Assembly: GCA_029265335.1 (NCBI GenBank)
Contig: JAJUJN010000097.1
Coordinates: 1-7,470, forward strand
Length of the DNA stretch: 7,470 nt
Origin: Alcaligenaceae bacterium
GTDB taxonomy: Bacteria > Pseudomonadota > Gammaproteobacteria > Burkholderiales > Burkholderiaceae_B
Reading direction: 5' to 3'
Part shown: positions 5,196-7,470 of the stretch, piece by piece
Layout of the letters: each line of letters starts with the position of its first letter
Position numbering within the stretch: the first letter of the stretch is position 1
The notes under the pieces: model-generated
The model's database searches: none
What the model was told of the DNA's origin: nothing
Seen by the model: only the letters and a program-made list of their open reading frames with translations
Program-made: the position numbers and the translations under genes

Positions 5196-6149
5196 ATGGC
5201 CAGCCCCACCACCATGCGATTGCAACAGCTGCAGCTCGTTCTGGCCCTGGCTCAAACCGGCAGCCTGCGAGCGGCTGCCGAAATCCTGAACGTCACTCAG
5301 CCAGCCCTCACCAAGTCGCTGAAGCAGCTGGAAGACGAGCTGGGCGCCACGCTGATGATCCGTTCGCCCCGCGGCACGCGACTTGCGCCCGCGGGCGAAC
5401 TGCTGGCGGCGCGCGCAGCCACCATCATGCGCGAAGTGCAACGCGCCCGCGACGACATCGCCTGGCACACCCGACAAGCCCGCGGTTCCGTCACCCTGGG
5501 CTTGTCGCCCGGCGCCGCGCTCTACCTGACGCCTGCAGCCATCGGACGCTTCGAGGCGCGCTGGCCCGAGGTGCACATCGAGGTGCTCGAAACCCTCTAC
5601 CCCCGCATGTTGGCGCAACTTCGCGCCGGCGAAATCGAATTGGCCGTGGGGCCTTTACCCAAAGGCAATCTGGGTTCGGATATTCACGCGCAGCCGCTCT
5701 TCACCAGCCACCATGTCATCGCGGCACGTCTGGATCACCCGCTGGCCAGCGCGCGCAGCTTGGCAGACCTCACTCAGGCCGCCTGGGTTCGCACCGGCCC
5801 CGAGGGCGGGCCGGGCGACCCGGCCCATCTCGACTTCGCAGCTCGCCAGCTGCCGTTGCCTCAGGTTCGGCTGGCCTGTGAATCGTTTTCGAGCGTGCTG
5901 GCGCTGATGCCGGCGATGGATGTGGTGGGCGTGATGCCGCGCCGTTTCTTCGACCGCTACGGACCGCGCCTGGGTTTGACCATGTTGCCCATCGAAGACC
6001 CCCTGCCTAGTCCCATCATTCACATTCTGAATCGCACCGACGGGCCCCTCACCTTTCCCGCCCAACGCCTGCGCGATGCTTTTGTGCACGAGGCCGAAGC
6101 GCTGCACGACAGCGGCCTCAACCTGCCCACCCCTCAAGTGGATTCCTGA
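5196..6149 (+). CDS. LysR-family transcriptional regulator
   Basis: This encodes 317 residues, the usual size for the family. A winged helix-turn-helix occupies about residues 8-66: L-Q-Q-L-Q-L-V-L-A-L-A-Q-T-G-S-L-R-A-A-A, then Q-P-A-L-T-K-S-L-K-Q-L-E-D-E-L-G, then the wing R-S-P-R-G-T-R-L. A linker helix precedes a periplasmic-binding-like effector domain from about residue 97 (G-S-V-T-L-G-L-S-P-G). The start is uncertain: ATG 5196 and ATG 5214 are both possible and neither has a convincing ribosome-binding site. Longer starts would overlap the hydrolase and add unrelated sequence. The gene lies 20 bp after the hydrolase, in line with the operon rather than divergent from its target. It is the natural candidate to bind the dyad at 938-966, making an autoregulatory loop; its effector is probably the operon substrate or a product (inference). 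Its 3' end overlaps the opposing MFS gene by 16 bp. Confidence 0.93.
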   Translation: MASPTTMRLQQLQLVLALAQTGSLRAAAEILNVTQPALTKSLKQLEDELGATLMIRSPRGTRLAPAGELLAARAATIMREVQRARDDIAWHTRQARGSVTLGLSPGAALYLTPAAIGRFEARWPEVHIEVLETLYPRMLAQLRAGEIELAVGPLPKGNLGSDIHAQPLFTSHHVIAARLDHPLASARSLADLTQAAWVRTGPEGGPGDPAHLDFAARQLPLPQVRLACESFSSVLALMPAMDVVGVMPRRFFDRYGPRLGLTMLPIEDPLPSPIIHILNRTDGPLTFPAQRLRDAFVHEAEALHDSGLNLPTPQVDS

Positions 6150-7351
6150 TTCCGTGGGGGCTGCGGCAGGCAGGCAAAACCCACGGCGCCCACCAGCAGC
6201 AGCGCCGCGATGGTGCTGAACACCGCCGCGTATGGCTCCGCTCCCCGAGCCAGCGCCAGATCCGCCACCCAGCCGGTGACGCTCTGCATCAGCGCGACGC
6301 CCAGGAACATGGACATCGTGAACACACCGATGGCTCGGCCCAGCAGCTGCGGCGGATACGACGCACGAACATCGGCGTACTGCCACACCGTGTAGCTCGA
6401 CAACGCGCCTACCAACAGCGCCACGACCACAACGGTGGCAACGCCGGGAACCCAGGCCAGCAACAGGAACAGCGCGGCCAACACCACGGTGACCGCCACT
6501 AAGGCGGGTCGACGCCAGCGATCACCCGGGTCGAGCCGACCGAGCACGGGAGCACCGAGCAGCATGAGCAAGGACATCCACAAGGCGACATCGCCGCTGA
6601 AGACCAAGGTTTGCCCCTCGCGATCTACCAGCACAGGCCCCAACCAAAGGCCCCGCAGGGCCATGATGGAGGCATACACCATGATGCCCAGCAAGAAGAT
6701 GCCCCAGGTATGCGGCGTGATGAACAAACGCGCAAACCCTCGCATGGCCTCGCCGAAATTGTCGTCACTGCGACCTTGCTTGGGGAGGCCCGACAGCCCC
6801 CGCGCCAGAGCCACCCAGGCCAGCACTGACAACGCGCCCAATACGAGGAAGCCGAGACGCCAGTTGCCGTCGTCGATCAGCCAGGCCAGTGGCGAGGCTG
6901 TGAGGAGCATGCCCAGGCTGCCCAGGCCCAGCGTGATGCCAGACACGGCAGCGAAGCGGCGCAGCGGAAAATCGGCCGCGATGAACACCGTGCACGACAG
7001 AAAGGCGGGCGCGCAACCCATGCCGATCAGCGCCTGACCCAGCAACAGCACCCAATACGATGGCGCCAGGCCCGACACAAAGGCCCCCAACACCACGAGC
7101 GGAAAGCAACCCAGCATGACCCGCCGCACGCCGTAGAGATCGAGGCCAACTCCCATGAATAGCTGCATGCCGCCAAAGACCAAATGGAACATCGCGGCAA
7201 ACCAACCCAATTGGGCCGCCGACAGCGCCAGATCCGCCTGAAGCGGGGGCGCCATGACTCCGGCGATGGTACGAAAAGCCTGACTCAACGCAAAAGCGCC
7301 GATCAGGGTAAAGAGGACGGTCCAGGGGCGTGGCGAATGGGATGAGGTCAT
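6134..7351 (-). CDS. MFS transporter, 12 predicted membrane segments
   Basis: This encodes a 405-residue major facilitator protein. Hydrophobic segments are spaced as expected for 12 helices in two halves of six, with a charged central loop at about residues 188-207 (P-K-Q-G-R-S-D-D-N). The motif-A-like G-x-G-L-D-L-Y-G-V-R-R (67-77) lies between helices 2 and 3. Helix 4 carries G-Q-A-L-I-G-M-G-C-A-P-A-F, and F-R-T-I-A-G-V-M-A-P-P-L in helix 1 is reminiscent of anion or organic-acid carriers. Substrate and direction cannot be told. The ATG at 7351 is preferred although its upstream AAGG is too close (1 nt) to be a good ribosome-binding site; a TTG at 7420 would add 23 hydrophilic residues. The gene is convergent with the LysR gene and so is not in the same operon; co-function is suggested only by position. 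The C-terminus ends P-P-R-N-Q-E-S-T. Confidence 0.9.
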   Translation of the reverse strand: MTSSHSPRPWTVLFTLIGAFALSQAFRTIAGVMAPPLQADLALSAAQLGWFAAMFHLVFGGMQLFMGVGLDLYGVRRVMLGCFPLVVLGAFVSGLAPSYWVLLLGQALIGMGCAPAFLSCTVFIAADFPLRRFAAVSGITLGLGSLGMLLTASPLAWLIDDGNWRLGFLVLGALSVLAWVALARGLSGLPKQGRSDDNFGEAMRGFARLFITPHTWGIFLLGIMVYASIMALRGLWLGPVLVDREGQTLVFSGDVALWMSLLMLLGAPVLGRLDPGDRWRRPALVAVTVVLAALFLLLAWVPGVATVVVVALLVGALSSYTVWQYADVRASYPPQLLGRAIGVFTMSMFLGVALMQSVTGWVADLALARGAEPYAAVFSTIAALLLVGAVGFACLPQPPRNQEST

Positions 7352-7411
7352 ACCTTGGGCAGCGGCTGGAGAACCTCGCAATTTACCATTCGGCTGTTTG
7401 CCATGCGGTTT

Positions 7412-7442
7412 GCTTGACAAGCCGAACCCACGCCACCATGCT
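7412..7442 (+). promoter_or_regulatory. TTGACA hexamer inside a small palindrome, candidate divergent promoter/operator
   Basis: GCTTG-A-CAAGC (7412-7422) is an 11-bp odd palindrome that contains a perfect -35 hexamer TTGACA (7414-7419) on the + strand. CATGCT lies 17 bp downstream (7437-7442) but matches the -10 consensus at only 3 of 6. On the - strand the same bases give TTGTCA, with no good -10 at standard spacing. The region separates the MFS gene from whatever begins beyond the right edge. Confidence 0.3.
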
Positions 7443-7456
7443 TTGGTGCGTTTCCT

Positions 7457-7462
7457 GGGAGG
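7457..7462 (+). promoter_or_regulatory. strong ribosome-binding site for a gene starting beyond the right edge
   Basis: GGGAGG is followed by ACATTAGT, where the window ends. No start codon is visible, but initiation at 7469 or shortly after would give normal spacing. This suggests a gene divergent from the MFS transporter gene. Confidence 0.35.
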
Positions 7463-7470
7463 ACATTAGT

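Noticed and set aside
6435..7037. Open frame of 200 codons opposite the MFS gene
   Set aside because: Its composition (S/P/T/R/K) is the typical complement of membrane-protein codons, with no domain.
7352..7420. TTG-initiated 23-residue extension of the MFS transporter
   Set aside because: The added segment is hydrophilic, TTG is a rare start and no ribosome-binding site was seen; the ATG at 7351 fits the family N-terminus better, though this is not certain.
1..7470. Mobile elements, CRISPR arrays, tRNA or rRNA genes
   Set aside because: No transposase or integrase motifs, spaced direct repeats, terminal inverted repeats or recognisable RNA genes were seen on either strand.

Overview
The window looks like a chromosomal stretch from a betaproteobacterium of the order Burkholderiales, probably the Alcaligenaceae (Bordetella/Achromobacter/Pusillimonas type). 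This is inferred from the high GC content, the dense short-spaced genes and the stand-alone Bug-type periplasmic receptor (TctC family) without TctA/TctB membrane genes. I could not run a search, so the taxonomic call is provisional.

Left flank (1-829): the 3' part of a SAM-dependent methyltransferase gene on + converges, 8 bp apart, on a small - strand gene for a secreted DUF5666-like protein. These look like ordinary flanking genes. A 241-bp divergent intergenic region (830-1070) follows. It holds the best regulatory signal here: a 13-bp-arm inverted repeat (938-966, 11 of 13 pairs) with a T-N11-A LysR-type box exactly at its centre. Downstream of it lie a -10-like hexamer and a 10-bp leader hairpin.

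Core (1071-6149, +): five co-directional genes form a likely operon. They encode a type I sulfatase/phosphonate monoester hydrolase-like enzyme with an intact C-x-P-x-R formylglycine motif, a single-domain cupin, an exported Bug solute-binding protein, an alpha/beta hydrolase resembling kynurenine formamidases, and a LysR regulator. The sulfatase-cupin gap is 2 bp, and a perfect 20-bp palindrome lies between the receptor and hydrolase genes. Right flank (6134-7351, -): a 12-TM MFS transporter gene converges on the LysR gene with a 16-bp overlap. At the right edge a TTGACA hexamer and a strong ribosome-binding site suggest that a divergent gene begins just outside.

Taken together, the core reads as a small catabolic module: capture of an organic acid or related anion (Bug protein, perhaps MFS uptake), removal of a sulfate or phosphonate/phosphate ester (sulfatase-family enzyme), hydrolysis of an ester or amide (alpha/beta hydrolase), a cupin step or sensor, and control by the LysR protein. 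The substrate cannot be read from the sequence, and I do not recognise the combination as a named pathway.
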